Below are positions 53,153-64,000 of a stretch of 64,000 nt of DNA, one piece after another. The notes under the pieces are model-generated. The model saw only the letters and a list, made by a program, of their open reading frames with translations. It was not told the origin of the DNA and made no database searches. The stretch is from Bathynomus jamesi (lineage: Eukaryota; Arthropoda; Malacostraca; Isopoda; Cirolanidae), in contig JAJOZX010003312.1 of the NCBI GenBank assembly GCA_023014485.1, forward strand, positions 124,001 through 188,000, in the 5' to 3' direction. The position numbers and the translations under genes are program-made. Positions within the stretch are counted from its first letter, which is position 1. Each line of letters begins with the position of its first letter.

Positions 53153-54547
53153 ATGGGTGATCCAGATAAATGGGACCCATAAAAAAAAGCCAAATATTCT
53201 TAATATTTAATTCCTTTCATAAAAACTATATATCATTCGAAAGAGTAGAGTTACAAGTTTATTATGAAATATTTATTTTTTAAAAATGACTCCTTTCAAA
53301 TGTGCTCCATTAGTTGCCAAGCATTCCAGTGTTCTCGCTTGTAAGTTCTGCATCACTTTTGCAAGAGTGTGCGGTGGTATGGCCTGTATCTCATTTGTGA
53401 TGGCGGCCTTCAATTCTTGCAAGGTCGTTGGGTTATTTCTGTAGACCCTACTCTTTAAATATCCCCAGAGATAATAATCTAAGGGAGAAAAATCCGGAGA
53501 CCTTGCGGGCCATTCAACGTCTCCAAATCTTGAGATTAACTCGCCTGGAAACGTTTGACGCAAAACTGCCATGCAGTTCCTCGTGGTATGGCAGGTAGCT
53601 CCGTCTTGTTGGAACCAGTGGTTTTCTAGACAAAGATCTCTTAATTTAGGAATAAGGAAATCGGTCAACATTTTTTCGTAGCGATCACCATTTACAGTGA
53701 CCGTGTTTCCGGTGGAATCCTCGAAAAAGTACGGCCCTATTATCTGAGATGCAGTAAGACCACACCAAACAGTTACACGCTGACTATGCAACGGGACTTC
53801 GGTAATATTCAATGGATTTTCTGTTGCCCAGAAACGACAATTTTGTTTGTTTACAGTTCCATTCAAGTGAAAATGGGCTTCGTCTGACATAATCAAAGTT
53901 GCTAGAAAATTGGTGGTGTCAGTTAACTTCTGTTGGATCCATTGACAGAATTATCGTCTTCGTGCGAAATCTCCATCGTTTAGTTGTTGCACTGTTTGAA
54001 TTTTATATGGAAAGAGCATTAAATTTTGCTTGAATATACGGTGTGTTGTTCCATATCCAACTCCTAACAGCTGAGAAGCACGTCTGATGCTTATGTTAGG
54101 ATTATCCTGTACAATTTCATGAGTTCTGTTAATGATCTCGTCTATCCTTGCTGTGCGCACTCTTCCAGTTGGTTTTCTTTTTCCAATGCTGCCAGTTAGG
54201 GAAAAATTTCTGACACACCGACGGATTACTTTCTTAGAAGGTGATTTTGACATCTGAAAATTTGTCTTGAAAGATCTTTGAGCTGAAACTACACTTCTTC
54301 CATGCTCATAATATTGCTCAGTTATGAAACGCAGCTGTTCCACAGTCCATGCAGTCATCTTGAAGGGTTAGTTTTAACTAACACTTTTATTTTGTTTTGT
54401 ATCTTATCTTGTATTGTCAAAACCTATACAATCCTGTACAAACTTGTAACTATCCTCTTTCGAATGATGCGTATGATTTTATAAAAGGACTTATACTTTA
54501 AGAGTTACAGGGGTTTCTTTTGGGTCCCATTTCTCTGGATCACCCTT
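53153..54547 (-). mobile_element. Mariner-like DD41D transposon, 1,395 bp
   Basis: Ends ATGGGTGATCCAGA(T/G)AAATGGGACCCA, inverted and nearly perfect over about 27 bp, flanked by TA (53151-53152, 54548-54549). The transposase is on the minus strand. Confidence 0.92.
53273..54358 (-). pseudogene. DD41D mariner transposase with one stop
   Basis: Starts MTAWTVEQLRFITEQYYEHG at 54358; 361 codons in one frame with a single TAA at 53951-53953 (after DGDFARRR). The N-terminal part has two helix-turn-helix regions (ASQLLGVGYGTTHRIF) and GRVRTAR. Catalytic motifs: MSDEAHFHLNG, HWFQQDGATCHTT and SPDFSPLDYYLWGYLK, with 41 residues between the second and third Asp. The end is GAHLKGVIFKK. Apart from the stop it appears intact. 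Confidence 0.92.
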
Positions 54548-54549
54548 TA

Positions 54550-54956
54550 TATATGATAAAAACTTCCAAATTTTAAGCTCGACCTCATTTTCAAAGAGAC
54601 ACCTGATAGTCTCACTCATATGAAATACAATACTGAGCTGAATATTTTTATAATGCTGCATTAGACACATAAAAAGGTCGATGTCTCCTGTCAATTCTTT
54701 TCCATTTGCATACACTCGTAAAAGTATACATTAACGAAAGGTTTTTCGCCTGAATACAAAGATATAAAATACATCGTACAGAGGAATGTTTTAAAAGGAA
54801 ATTTATCCTTTTTGGTTTTAACGCAAATTCTTGATGAACTTAAATGAAGCGCTAATTGTACTGAAACAGGATGTAACTGATGGAGGTTTAATATTCTGAT
54901 ACAAAATTACAGGTGAATAAAGACGTATGTTTTCTAAAAACTGTAAAGTGCATATA
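54550..54956. other. No recognisable gene
   Basis: AT-rich interval between two mariners. A 74-codon frame (54491-54715, -) has no recognisable content. Confidence 0.5.
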
Positions 54957-54958
54957 TA

Positions 54959-55860
54959 CAGGGCGTCCCAAAAAAATGTATACACACTTTAAATAATTAT
55001 AAAGGCAGTGTTTATTAAAATACATTTCATTTTCAAAATGTAATAGAATCTACAGACATTATTTAATTGTTTTGTCAACACCTGTTTTCAAACTGACGTC
55101 CGTTCTGGTCCAGGCACTGCTGATAACGCGAAGCAATGGAATCGCAAACATCACGAAACATTTCGTTTGGTATTTGTGTGCATTCTCGTTCAATGGCTGC
55201 TCTCAATTCAGCGACTGTTGCAGGTTTTATAGCGTAGACTTTGTCTTTTAAGTATCCCCATAAAAAAAGTCTAGTGGTGTGAGGTCTGGTGAACGCGGAG
55301 AGTATTCTACGAAACCCCTTCGTCCAATCCACATCCACATCGTGCCAAGTACCACTCGCAATACTCCACTCTTCGGTCCGGATCATCTTCATTAATAGCA
55401 TGGACTAATCTTGGAATGTAACTTTTCCATTGACAGCGCTTCAAAATGCGTTGGACAGACGATTCTGAAATTCCTACCTCACGACTCGCTTGCCGCACAG
55501 ATTTTCTTGGACTTTGGTGATACGTTTCCAGTACTCTTTCTTGCTTTGTGGGGCTTGTCGATGTCCGTGGTCTTCCGGAACGCTTCTTGTGGACATTCTG
55601 AACAGTTCCATCGGCTTCAAACTTATCTCTAATTCGAGTGATGGTAAGTCGCGTTGGTGGATCTGTTTGAAACTCCCTCCTAAACTGTCTTTGCACTTCA
55701 ACTGCGTTTTCACACTTCCAGTAGCATTTTAGAATGAATTTCCTTTGTTCAAAGCTTAGTCTGACTGCCATTATTAATTCTAATGGGTTTAACTTGGAAA
55801 GAAAGAAACATCAATTGAGCTATCAGCTGTTAAAGTGTGTATACATTTTTTTGGGACGCC

Positions 55861-55863
<3 letters not shown>
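54959..55863 (-). mobile_element. Internally deleted mariner-like element, 905 bp
   Basis: Perfect 34-bp inverted ends (54959-54992 and 55830-55863, starting CAGGGCGTCCC), with TA on both sides. The element has lost about 400 bp of the transposase core. Confidence 0.95.
55075..55771 (-). pseudogene. Mariner transposase with catalytic core deleted
   Basis: [20 protein letters not shown] at 55771 opens the paired-like N-terminus ([24 protein letters not shown]) as far as [11 protein letters not shown] (about 55350). The frame then jumps to the C-terminal part, FTRPHTTRLFLWGYLKDKVY and CTQIPNEMFRDVCD, ending 55075. The SDE and QQDGA blocks are absent. A non-autonomous copy. Confidence 0.88.

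Positions 55864-55950
<87 letters not shown>
55864..55950. repeat. (AT)n microsatellite
   Basis: About 87 bp of AT repeat. Confidence 0.95.
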
Positions 55951-55952
<2 letters not shown>

Positions 55953-55995
55953 CATTGTTGTTAATCCCCTTTAAATTATAGAACAACGGAGATAT
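55951..55995 (+). repeat. Short A-LTR fragment
   Basis: AACATTGTTGTTAATCCCC to ACAACGGAGA equals 23085-23130 of A1. Possibly carried by slippage in the AT repeat or by recombination. Confidence 0.75.
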
Positions 55996-56396
55996 GTTGC
56001 TTGTATCCTGTGGTGAATGGACGTCCTGTTTTGCTTTCTATTTAACGCCCAAATTAGAAGGGAATAATCTACTCGGCGGTTTATTCTGTTTGCACCCGAA
56101 AGTGTATAAAGTATAAGTGAATCCGTGCATATAAATTACAAAGTGAAATTCATTAAAATTAAGAAAGTGCAATACAGTTTACATAATTTATCACCAGTTT
56201 TAACGTATATATTCAAAACGAAATACGGTTGGCATTCAAGAAAGTTTGAAACAAGGCAGGAAAAAGGTCATAAAACGCAAAGGTCAGAAAACCCTCGAAA
56301 TATCCTCGACCATCGAAAGGAAAGAAATAGAAATAAAAAATAAATGAATAAAAGAATTTGTGCGGGTATTTCTTTTTACGCTAATTAAGGAATAGC

Positions 56397-56732
56397 ATGG
56401 CAATGGGTCCAAATTCTCACTTAATCTGTAATTTGTGCAATCTGGTAACAACGGAAAACGTGGCGATTAGATGTGATTTCTGTCAGCGACTGAATGACTT
56501 TATCTGCATGAATTGGAATGATAGGGAAATAACTCTTGTCTCGAACGCGAAACACTTTGTGGGGATCAAGTTTCTATGTGGCGCATGTACACAGACCGTA
56601 AATTCTTTCGCGGTCTTTAAAGAAATGGAGGTAGCGGACTCGAAAGTTACAAAAAAGAATGAAATAATGGAGACACATGGGTCCGAAATGGTCCCAACGA
56701 AAAACCGGGCGGATGAGAGAGAAAAGAAATAA
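56397..56732 (+). pseudogene. Non-LTR ORF1 with PHD-like zinc finger
   Basis: MAMGPNSHLICNLCNLVTTE, IRCDFCQRLNDFICMNW and IKFLCGACTQTV: a C-x2-C ... C-x2-C ... C-x2-C pattern of the PHD/esterase-type ORF1s of Jockey/CR1 elements. A Lys/Glu-rich tail follows. The next 600 bp (56733-57347) are AT-rich and no longer coding, although fragments of basic sequence persist. Upstream, 56000-56396 has no gene. Confidence 0.6.
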
Positions 56733-57347
56733 CGAATAACAGCATAATAACGAACAACAATTTAGTAACGAATAACAATATAAACAATATAATACGGAAG
56801 GAAGACATAGATGAAAGGAAAGAAATAAGTAAAAGTTGCGAAGTGGTCAAACGGTCCAACGAGCGAAATTATAAAAAGATAATAACTAAAAACGTAGAAT
56901 ATAAACAGTCAAAGAAAAATAATGATAATGCCAAAATTAAGAACTTTGAAAATAATAAGAAAAGAAGTAGAAGCGTAGAAAATATCGTATGTTGTTGGAG
57001 AGGTTCTTAACTAGACGCCAGAAAGAGCGAGAAGACTTAGAATTGTATAGATTTTCACAATTTTGTCGCATGAAGGAAATTTTGGCGACTCGAAAAACAG
57101 ATTTTGCACGATTCCGGGCACAAATGTGAGGCAGGAGGTGGATGGCGACGGCAATTTCTGAAAAACTCCTCTCTGTTGCTGCTAGCATTAGAACAAGTAA
57201 AGTTAAACCAAGGTTTTTTCCCATTAGTAGTGGTAGGAATAGAATATGGAATGTATAAAATTAACAATATCTTGTTAAAATGTCTTTCGCTTTTAACCAA
57301 TGCTTGTTAACCATGTGCTAATCTCTTTATTTCTCTGTTCCGCTGTA

Positions 57348-58732
57348 AGGGATTCCAAAAAACCTTAGCCCCCCCCCCCATTTGCAGCTTACATGTTTAC
57401 TTATATCGAAATAGTTTTTAGTGATTATAAAAATATATAAAATTCTTTATTTATTGCAAGTATTAAAATTACTCTAGCTGATAAAGTGATAATATAATGG
57501 CTTCTCAATTAATTGGTGATTCGGAGAGGCAACGTGTGATAGATCGCATACGAGCAATAACATTTCGGGAAGCTCGTGATGCTGCAGCCACCTTTATAAC
57601 ACGTTCATGGGTTGCCAAAAAGTTGCGAAGAAGTGAGGACTTCGTCAAAAGAAATTGGAATAAAACTTTGGATGAATGTGAAATGGATACAACCAAATCT
57701 GGTCGCCCAAATTTGCCACTCTCTCAGGAAACAAAGGACATCATTGAAAGCGGTACGCGTAAGCGGAAAAACAGCTGTGCTAAACTTTCTAGAGAGATCA
57801 AAATGTTGAGAGGAAAGATCGTTAGTGGTGAGATCATTCGACTGTACCATCATAGGCAAGGCAAGGTTTAAAGTCTTGGCATGAACTTCCAAAGCCAAGA
57901 AAAACTCAACTTAACATCGATGACAGAATGTGGTTTGCCCATTATCTTGAAGATTGGGATGTGGATGATTTCATGCATTTAGCTGTCTCCGATGATTTTT
58001 TTGTTTACGTAACACGTCGGCCTAACTACCAAAATGATCGAGTGTGGGCCACAACACCAGATGAAATCGATGACAATGAACATTATCGCGAATTATTAAA
58101 AAGTCCAGACTGTGTTGATGTGTTTGTTTTGTTCACTGCAAAGAAGCTCATGTGGGTGCTGAAGCCAAATGGTCAGAGTTGGGATGGACAGTATTTTCGT
58201 GATATTATTCTCTCCCAGCATGTCATTCCTTTTCTAAGAAACCCAAACAATGTTATGGATGTCGATCAGGTCACACTTCTGCACGATAAGGCCCCCTGCT
58301 TTAAGGCATTAGCCACGCAACAGTTGTTGCGGAACCATGAGATCGATTTCTTTGGAAATGAAGAATGGCCAGGAAATTCTCCTGACTTGAACGTCTGTGA
58401 ATACATTGGATCAGTTATAAAGGACAAGGTTGAATGTCTCTTGTTTCGAGAACCTGCATCAAATCGATTTTCGAAGGATACAATGACGCAACACATTGAA
58501 ACTGTTTTAGCAAATTTGCGTAACGATCAAGATCTATTCACGTCACTTTTGGCAAGCTACCCAAAGCGAATTCAGGCTGTCTTGGAAGCCAATGGCGGGA
58601 ACACCACGTTTTAATTGTTTCTCATTAAATGCAGGATTAATTTCTCTTTTGTAAGGTATGTTTAGTTTTACTGTACCCCTAATGGTTTAGGCCATGGGCG
58701 GGGGGGGGGGGCTAAGGTTTGTTGGAGCCCCG
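57348..58732 (+). mobile_element. Tc1/mariner DD37E transposon, 1,385 bp
   Basis: The left end GGGATTCCAAAAAACCTTAG and right complement GGCTAAGGTTTGTTGGAG are similar over about 30 bp, with C/G runs and TA on both sides (57346-57347, 58733-58734). Same family and size as 30542-31922 but diverged. Confidence 0.9.
57497..58614 (+). pseudogene. DD37E transposase, one frameshift
   Basis: MASQLIGDSERQRVIDRIRA at 57497 leads to the helix-turn-helix AKKLRRSEDFVKRNWN and GRPNLPLSQ. The frame breaks near 57855-57866, where GGCAA is tandemly duplicated (AGGCAAGGCAAGG). Downstream in the next frame: AVSDDFFVYV, TLLHDKAPCFKAL and GNSPDLNVCEYIG, the DD37E triad, ending ANGGNTTF at 58614. About two-thirds identical by eye to the intact protein at 30548-31759. 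Confidence 0.9.
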
Positions 58733-58929
58733 TACATATGTATATATTTTCGTCACTCGCCTTCTCCATTCCCCAACGAGGTGTACTGCTGATTACACGA
58801 AAGAACTTGGAAACATTTCTTCTTTTTCCTTGTGGGTTTGCATCATTCATTCATTTCATGTGTTTAAGTGTGAAATTCACCCTAAAGAAGTGGAAGTTAG
58901 GTTAGGTTCAGTTAAGTTACGTTAAGAAT

Positions 58930-59470
58930 TAGGCATTTCCTAAAGATAATATTGGTATGTCTACGATATTTGTTCCCTGTACCTTTGTTCCTTCCTTCCG
59001 GTCCACTGTATGTTGGGGGTCCTCAACAATGACCTCTTTTGGCTCTCGAACCTGCTTCTCTTTCCCATTTGTTGTATTTTTGGGACGTCTTTCCACAATT
59101 TCCAGCGTCTTCTCCTCTAAGGTCATTATCATCTCTTCCGTTGACCTGGCCACGAAGATGGATTTCCAGTGATCCAGTCTATTACATCCATGCTGGATGC
59201 AACATCTCCCCAATTTATACCTTTGGTGTGAAAATTAAAAATTTCGAAATTGCTTCTTTCTGTTGTTCGTGTTCTTTCCTTTCTTGTTGCTTTTATATTG
59301 GTTATTTCAATAATGTTTTGATCCGATATTATAGTTGGGGATATTTCTACATTATCTATTAATTTGTGTATCTATTAGGTTGCTGTTGTTTGTGATCACC
59401 AAATCTATGCAGTTGTTTTTTCTTGTGCTTTCTGTTATTTCTTGTGTTAACAAATTCATCAGCCAGAGCT
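58930..59470 (-). pseudogene. Non-LTR endonuclease fragment
   Basis: Minus strand blocks: CIDLVITNNSNLI, VEISPTIISDQNIIEIT (the SDH motif is SDQ) and NFHTKGINWGDVASSMDVID. This is the C-terminal half of an ORF2 endonuclease followed by a linker. Frame breaks and stops are frequent. Confidence 0.6.
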
Positions 59471-59804
59471 ATTAGCATTATATATATCATCTACCCGGGT
59501 TACTATTGTGACCCAATACCCCAGGATTTCCAAGCGTAACTTTTATAATGGGTTATCTCGCGCTTATTCTTTCTCTCAGAAATTAACAAGTAGTAAGATA
59601 TTAATAATTTCAGTCATTTGAATTATCTGTCCTAAGCTCCGCCCCCTGTATGATCGGTCACGTGACGCCTGTTACTACCTTGGCATAGCTCTACCCCTGC
59701 GTGCTCAGTTGACCGCTGCAAGCCTTGGATCTCAGTCAGACGTGTATTTTCTCACGTAGACGAAAAATAGTGATGACTACCTTAATACTGCGTGCTCGAG
59801 TGTT
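59471..59804. other. No recognisable gene
   Basis: Moderate GC at 59640-59760 (CACGTGACGCCTG), possibly promoter-like for the frame at 59805. No motif is strong. Confidence 0.4.
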
Positions 59805-60000
59805 ATGAAGCGGTATTCGGTAAAGTGTGAAGATGTGGTGAACATTGAAAGACTCCCTATTCCACCCTCCTTTGATACTTTTAAGGCTACATTGAACCGT
59901 GCGAAGCTTGAGAAACAAGAGGTTCAAATACTCTATGGATATTCTGGCGAGAGCATTGCAGGATTTCGTGGTACAAATGATGTAATGGACTATGTTGTAG
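59805..60000 (+). CDS. Small open reading frame interrupted by an inverted-repeat element
   Basis: From the ATG at 59805: MKRYSVKCEDVVNIERLPIP, FKATLNRAKLEKQEVQILYG and YSGESIAGFRGTNDVMDYVV. Not recognised. The composition is that of a real globular protein (no low complexity). At 60000 the inverted-repeat element begins; the nominal frame ends at 60012 inside it. Across the 8-bp duplication TGTTGTAG the same frame resumes at 61973 (GLNCIKTCIYREVEETTRAE...) and stops at 62077-62079. This suggests one interrupted coding exon of about 100 codons, but it is an inference. Confidence 0.45.
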
Positions 60001-60252
60001 TAGTGACCAAATGATGCACTTTTATGTGCCAAATCGAAATATGGCTTTAAAATCCAGATTTGACCACTCCTAGCTACTTATATTTAAAGTTGAAGTTTAC
60101 GAAAAATCAGCAATTTTTGCAAGTATCTTTTTTATTGTATATAACTACATTTTACATACATTAAAGACATTTTTATTGTATTTCAATATTAAAACTTAGA
60201 AATATAGATAGGTTTTTTGAACTTTGCTAAGGATGCCATATATAACTACATT

Positions 60253-60740
60253 TTACATACATACAATTAGACATTTTGATTGCATTTCAATATTAAAACT
60301 TAGAAATATAGAATAGATAGGTTTCTTGAACTTTGCCAAGGATGCCATGTCTACTTTGCTCTTGTTCCTGGACATGAGCTTCCTACTAGCCACCTGGCCA
60401 CTGATGTACGCCTCCCTCCTCTCTTGTGAGTAAACATGTTGTGCTGCTTCAGTTTCATCCTTACACACCTCTCTACTGACTGTGTGTGTGAGGGCCATGC
60501 AGGAACTTCCATTGGTCTATCCAGAAACTCCTTGATTGCAGCAGTGGTGAGGGAGCAGGTCAGAGGAGGGTCAGTCACGCCAGAGTTCCAGTCAATAAGC
60601 TTCGAGAGTTTGGTGGCATCTGGGTTGATGTCAGGAGTCTTCCTGAGTCTGACATTGCAGTCTCCTACCTGTGTGTCCTCATCTCCTTCACCTCTGATTT
60701 CCAGTAATTTAGGGTGTGTCAATTTTAGTAAAGTCAACAA
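60253..60740 (-). pseudogene. Transposase C-terminal fragment, left arm
   Basis: LLEIRGEGDEDTQVGDCNVR, TPDINPDATKLSKLIDWNSG, EFLDRPMEVPAWPSHTQSVE and RCVRMKLKQHNMF, continued in another frame as SQERREAYISGQVASRKLMS. The VPxWPSHTQSVERCVK pattern belongs to multi-copy, transposon-associated proteins. Only the C-terminus is present. Confidence 0.6.
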
Positions 60741-61026
60741 TTCAAAAACTACTAATGCTCAAATGATGTCATATTATCTAGCAAACTTAGAAATATCTTT
60801 AATGTTTAAAAAAGCCATTTACCTACTTATATTTGACCATAAAGGTTTGAAATATAACCTAAATATGACTGTAGCATCGTATATCAATGTGCCATTGATA
60901 TGTGTGGTCAACTTTGGTTATTTTTGGTGTGCAGTATGGTTTCTAAGTTTCACATAGTCACAAATGCTGGAGTTTTGATTGTGAATGCATGAGTGGAGCA
61001 GGCAGGGAGGAGAGAGGAGGACAAAG

Positions 61027-61060
61027 ACTTCATACCAGACTGAGTCTGGTATGAAGTCTT
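61027..61060. repeat. Perfect 14-bp palindrome in the foldback spacer
   Basis: GACTTCATACCAGA, CTGAG, TCTGGTATGAAGTC, extended by GAGGAC/GTCCTC-like bases. Confidence 0.85.
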
Positions 61061-61180
61061 CGTCCTCCTTCGTCCTGGTCAAATATAAGTAGGTAAATGG
61101 CTTTTTTAATTAAACAACACTAAAGATATTTCTAAGTTTGCTAGATATATGACATCATTTGAGCATTAGTAGTTTTTGAA

Positions 61181-61600
61181 TTGCTGACTTTACTAAAATT
61201 GACGCACCCTAAATTACTGGAAATCAAAGGTGAAGGAGATGAGGACACACAGGTAGGAGACTGCAGTGTCAGACCCAGGAAGACTCCTGACATCAACCCA
61301 GATGCCACCAAACTCTCGAAGCTTATTGACTGGAACTCTGGCGTGACTGACCCTCCTCTGACCTGCTCCCTCACCACTGCTGCAATCAAGGAGTTTCTGG
61401 ATAGACCAATGGAAGTTCCTGCATGGCCCTCACACACAGTCAGTAGAGAGGTGTGTAAGGATGACAACTGAAGCAGCACATGTTTACTCACAAGAGAGGA
61501 GGGAGGCATACATCAGTGGCCAGGTGACCAGTAGGGAGCTCATGTCCAGGAACAAGAGCAAGGCAGACATGGTATCCTTGGCAAATTTCAAGAAACATAT
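61181..61600 (+). pseudogene. Transposase C-terminal fragment, right arm
   Basis: Mirror copy: LLEIKGEGDEDTQVGDCSVR, DATKLSKLIDWNSG, then PAWPSHTVSREVC and, after a frame change, SGQVTSRELMSRNKSKADMV. Nearly the same damage as the left arm (a shift in the HTQSVERC region), so the duplication came after the decay or gene conversion joined the arms. Confidence 0.6.
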
Positions 61601-62079
61601 CTATATTTCTAAGTTTTAATAATGAAATACAATCAAAATGTCTTTAATTGTATGTAAAATGTAGTTATATATGGAATCCTTGGCAAAGTTCAAGAAACTT
61701 GTCTATATTTCTAAGTTTTAATATTGAAATACAATCAAAATGTCTTTAATTGTATGTAATGTATGTAAAATGTAGTTATATAAAAAAAAAAAATACTTGC
61801 AAAAATTGCTGATTTTTCGTAAACTTCAACTTCAAATATAAATAGCTAGGAGTGGTCAAATCCGGATTTTAAAGCCATATTTCGATTTGGCACATAAAAG
61901 TGCATCATTTGGTCACTAGTAGTTTTTTTGAATTGTTGACTTTACTAAAATTGACACACCCTAATGTTGTAGGACTAAACTGTATAAAAACCTGCATATA
62001 CCGTGAAGTGGAAGAAACAACACGTGCAGAAGAGAAGCAACGGTTATGGTTAGTGAGTCCTGTTGTTGAGTGGGTGTGA

Positions 62080-64000
62080 CAAGCGGTATTATGTCAAGCT
62101 GCATTATACCGAGTACTCGTACCCTGCGGTTGAGAATGTAAACCTTGTCATCATGGACGCGCTAAAGTATTTATAGTGGACCTAGTTTTTAGCAGTTTAA
62201 GGTGATAATGATTTGATTGTATGTTATGATTAATTAAGGCAATGACTGATTGCTTATTAATGATAGGCTATTTGAGTAGATCCACCATACTATTGGAAGT
62301 GACCGAAATGGCAGCGAGGTCACCAGCTTGGTTTACACCCAAGCAAATTAATATTAAGGTTATAAAAGACACCTTATAGTTTGTTTTGTATTTTATTATG
62401 AAAATAAAGCCGTTATTTATTCACTGTGATATAACAAAGAATTGACAGTAATTAATTGATAGTTTTACGTTATGCTTATGACATAGAATTAGCTAATAAG
62501 ATGAAATGTTAATAGCTTAATTGACACGTAATAAGTAATGTAAACGTTGATGGTATGTAAATGGCATGCGACATGGAACATTGAATGGGCCTAGTAAATG
62601 ATATAAAGAATGCACGTGAGTTTGGTACATTGAATATAATACTTGACACTGATTAAGTAGGCTAAATGATTGCATGGATGCACATAGAATAATTGATGCG
62701 GCCTAATAATAATGGATTGAAATGCTTGCACAAATATCATTTATCTAAGAACATTATGTGATGTTAAATGATTACGTCAAGAGAATATTTAGTTAACACT
62801 CAAATATATGAATTGAACATAATGACGGATGATACGCGGAATTACAGTATTGAAATGACACTTGAGTTGGATGACAGGCCTACTGCGTTCTTTCACGTGA
62901 GTCAGTTGGAAAGCTTAATTACACACTTTGGGAGTATAGCTTACCGTTCGGCGGTAGGCTAATGTAGGCTTCACAAGAGTACTTAGAATAGGAGGTACTT
63001 ATCTTAGGACGATGTAAACTCTTGAAGGCGGGTTGAAGAAAGATCTATTACCGAAAACTCGAGTTGTCGTTGTCCGTTAAGCTTCTTGAGATGATGGATG
63101 TAGGCTTCGTTCGGAAGCTTGAGGTGATGTTACTTCTCGAGGTGAAGGCTGGCCTTATGATCTTGCAGGCGTAGGCCTGTGGTGCTGAATATATCTCGAG
63201 GAATGTGGAGAAACTTGAAGGCCGACCCGGCAAACCGCAGGCCCGAAGCGATTCCGGTTGGGCCTCGAAGGATTGCTTCTGCAGGTGGTCTGTAGATCTT
63301 ACTTGATGATAAATTGTAGGCCTTGAAGAAAGTAGCGGCCGCGCCCCCGGCAAAGGGGGCAGGAAGGCGGTTGATGGACGTGTTGTTCACGTTCGATAAT
63401 GTGAGAACGAGTGAGTGAGAGTGAGGATGAAAGCAAGTGGAAGCTCGCTTTTATACGTAGTTCCTGTGACGTAGGACTTCGCGCCAAATCTTAAGACGCC
63501 TTCTCCGCGCGTCCTTTCGTTGATAAAGGTTTGCGTTCGCGCCCTTTGGGAAGACAAGACGTTCATTGTTCTGAATCCGTGTCCACGTGTGTCTTCCAAG
63601 ACTCTTTGATGATGGCGTGGAAGGACAGGATTTCTGTCTATCTGTTGGTCTATTTCTTGTCGATCCGCTACATATTTTTACCACTACATTAATATATATC
63701 ATGACGAGGTTTGTAGTGAGGTTGTGGCTAAGGGACTGCGTGAGTTTTTAATAGAATTTAGAAACGAGTGTCGTTGAAATTTGGGGCAGTATAAAGCTTT
63801 CGCTTAGATAACTATATAAAAACCATTCCAAAATTGAAAGTCCTTCGATGGAAGTTTAATTATACTTGTGGTTATGAGACTATGATAACGCTGTCCTGTG
63901 AAACAGTAGGCTAGTTTTCATCCTGTTTTTATATTTGATTAAATTAGGCAGTATTTATGTATAATTTCTTATCTTGGTGGTACGGTGAATTATTATTATT
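62080..64000. other. No recognisable gene
   Basis: 62080-63000 is AT-rich, with a 64-codon frame (62768-62962) of no known type. 63000-63700 is GC-richer and contains minus-strand frames up to 101 codons with Arg/Ser-rich, low-information translation. This could be promoter or LTR sequence (TTTTATACGT at 63449), but there is no support for a specific call. Confidence 0.5.

Larger units (their letters stand above)
60001..61964. mobile_element. 1.96-kb inverted-repeat (foldback) transposon derivative
   Basis: Arms of about 840 bp (60001-60840 and 61077-61925 in reverse) flank a spacer of about 240 bp. The right end carries TTAGGGTGTGTCAATTTTAG (read inward), and the same sequence lies within each arm (60711, 61210). 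Flanked by TGTTGTAG at 59993-60000 and 61965-61972. Both arms carry the same transposase C-terminal fragment. Confidence 0.75.

Noticed and set aside
63048..63702. Overlapping minus-strand frames with Arg/Ser-rich translation
   Set aside because: Overlapping in several frames, no domain, composition-driven.

Overview
This window is a repeat-dense, AT-rich stretch of metazoan nuclear DNA, most likely from an arthropod (crustacean, chelicerate or insect; the sequence does not decide which). The evidence is a BEL/Pao retrotransposon, DD41D and DD37E Tc1/mariner transposons, piggyBac, non-LTR elements of CR1/Jockey type, a dimeric tRNA-derived SINE, many long (AT)n tracts, GT-AG splice signals and a MADF-domain exon. 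There are no bacterial or phage genes. Almost everything recognisable is mobile DNA, much of it nested. The only candidates for host sequence are the MADF exon (about 3.3-3.7 kb), a small reading frame near 59.8-62.1 kb, and possibly the unassigned last 2 kb.

Layout. 1-3.0 kb: decayed Ty3/gypsy pol 3' end with a putative 3' LTR. 3.3-4.9 kb: MADF exon with a mariner (perfect 30-bp inverted ends, TA duplication) just upstream of its start. 5.0-7.4 kb: 100-bp tandem duplication, a diverged LTR fragment and non-LTR scraps. 7.7-17.0 kb: a broken copy of an uncharacterised transposon protein (called K here), split by an almost complete 8.0-kb BEL/Pao element with 786- and 784-bp LTRs. 17.2-21.6 kb: non-LTR fragment, an array of about 260-bp units carrying tRNA-like promoters, a decayed DNA transposon, a SINE and a non-LTR 3' end. 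21.7-52.7 kb: best read as one very large LTR element ('A', LTRs about 2.3 kb) whose ends are the repeats at 21.67 and 50.13 kb. It is filled by at least eight later insertions: a second K transposon, a 999-bp inverted-repeat element that itself holds a hAT-type element, two Mutator-like foldbacks, a DD37E transposon with an intact frame, a related LTR element 'B', a piggyBac and a truncated non-LTR element; its 3' LTR holds another hAT-type MITE. 53.1-58.7 kb: DD41D mariners (one with a single stop, one internally deleted), a non-LTR ORF1 and a second DD37E transposon. 58.9-64 kb: an endonuclease fragment, a 1.96-kb inverted repeat sitting inside a short reading frame, then unassigned sequence.

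The most useful results come from comparing copies within the window. A1 and A2 serve as filled and empty sites for each other. This fixes the ends and target duplications of the K transposon (CACTG ends, TTA), the 999-bp element (ATAT) and a hAT MITE (8 bp); a further hAT-type element nested in the 999-bp element is fixed by its own exact 8-bp duplication and TIRs. The K transposon at 23868-26304 is the best candidate for a little-described system: defined ends, a heat-shock-element-like promoter with TATA box, a Cys-rich N-terminal domain, a large conserved C-terminal domain and a polyA signal. The A LTR also carries a series of about seven hairpins whose stems differ in sequence but still pair. 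The A internal region shows gag-like and two protease-like modules, but no reverse transcriptase or integrase was found.
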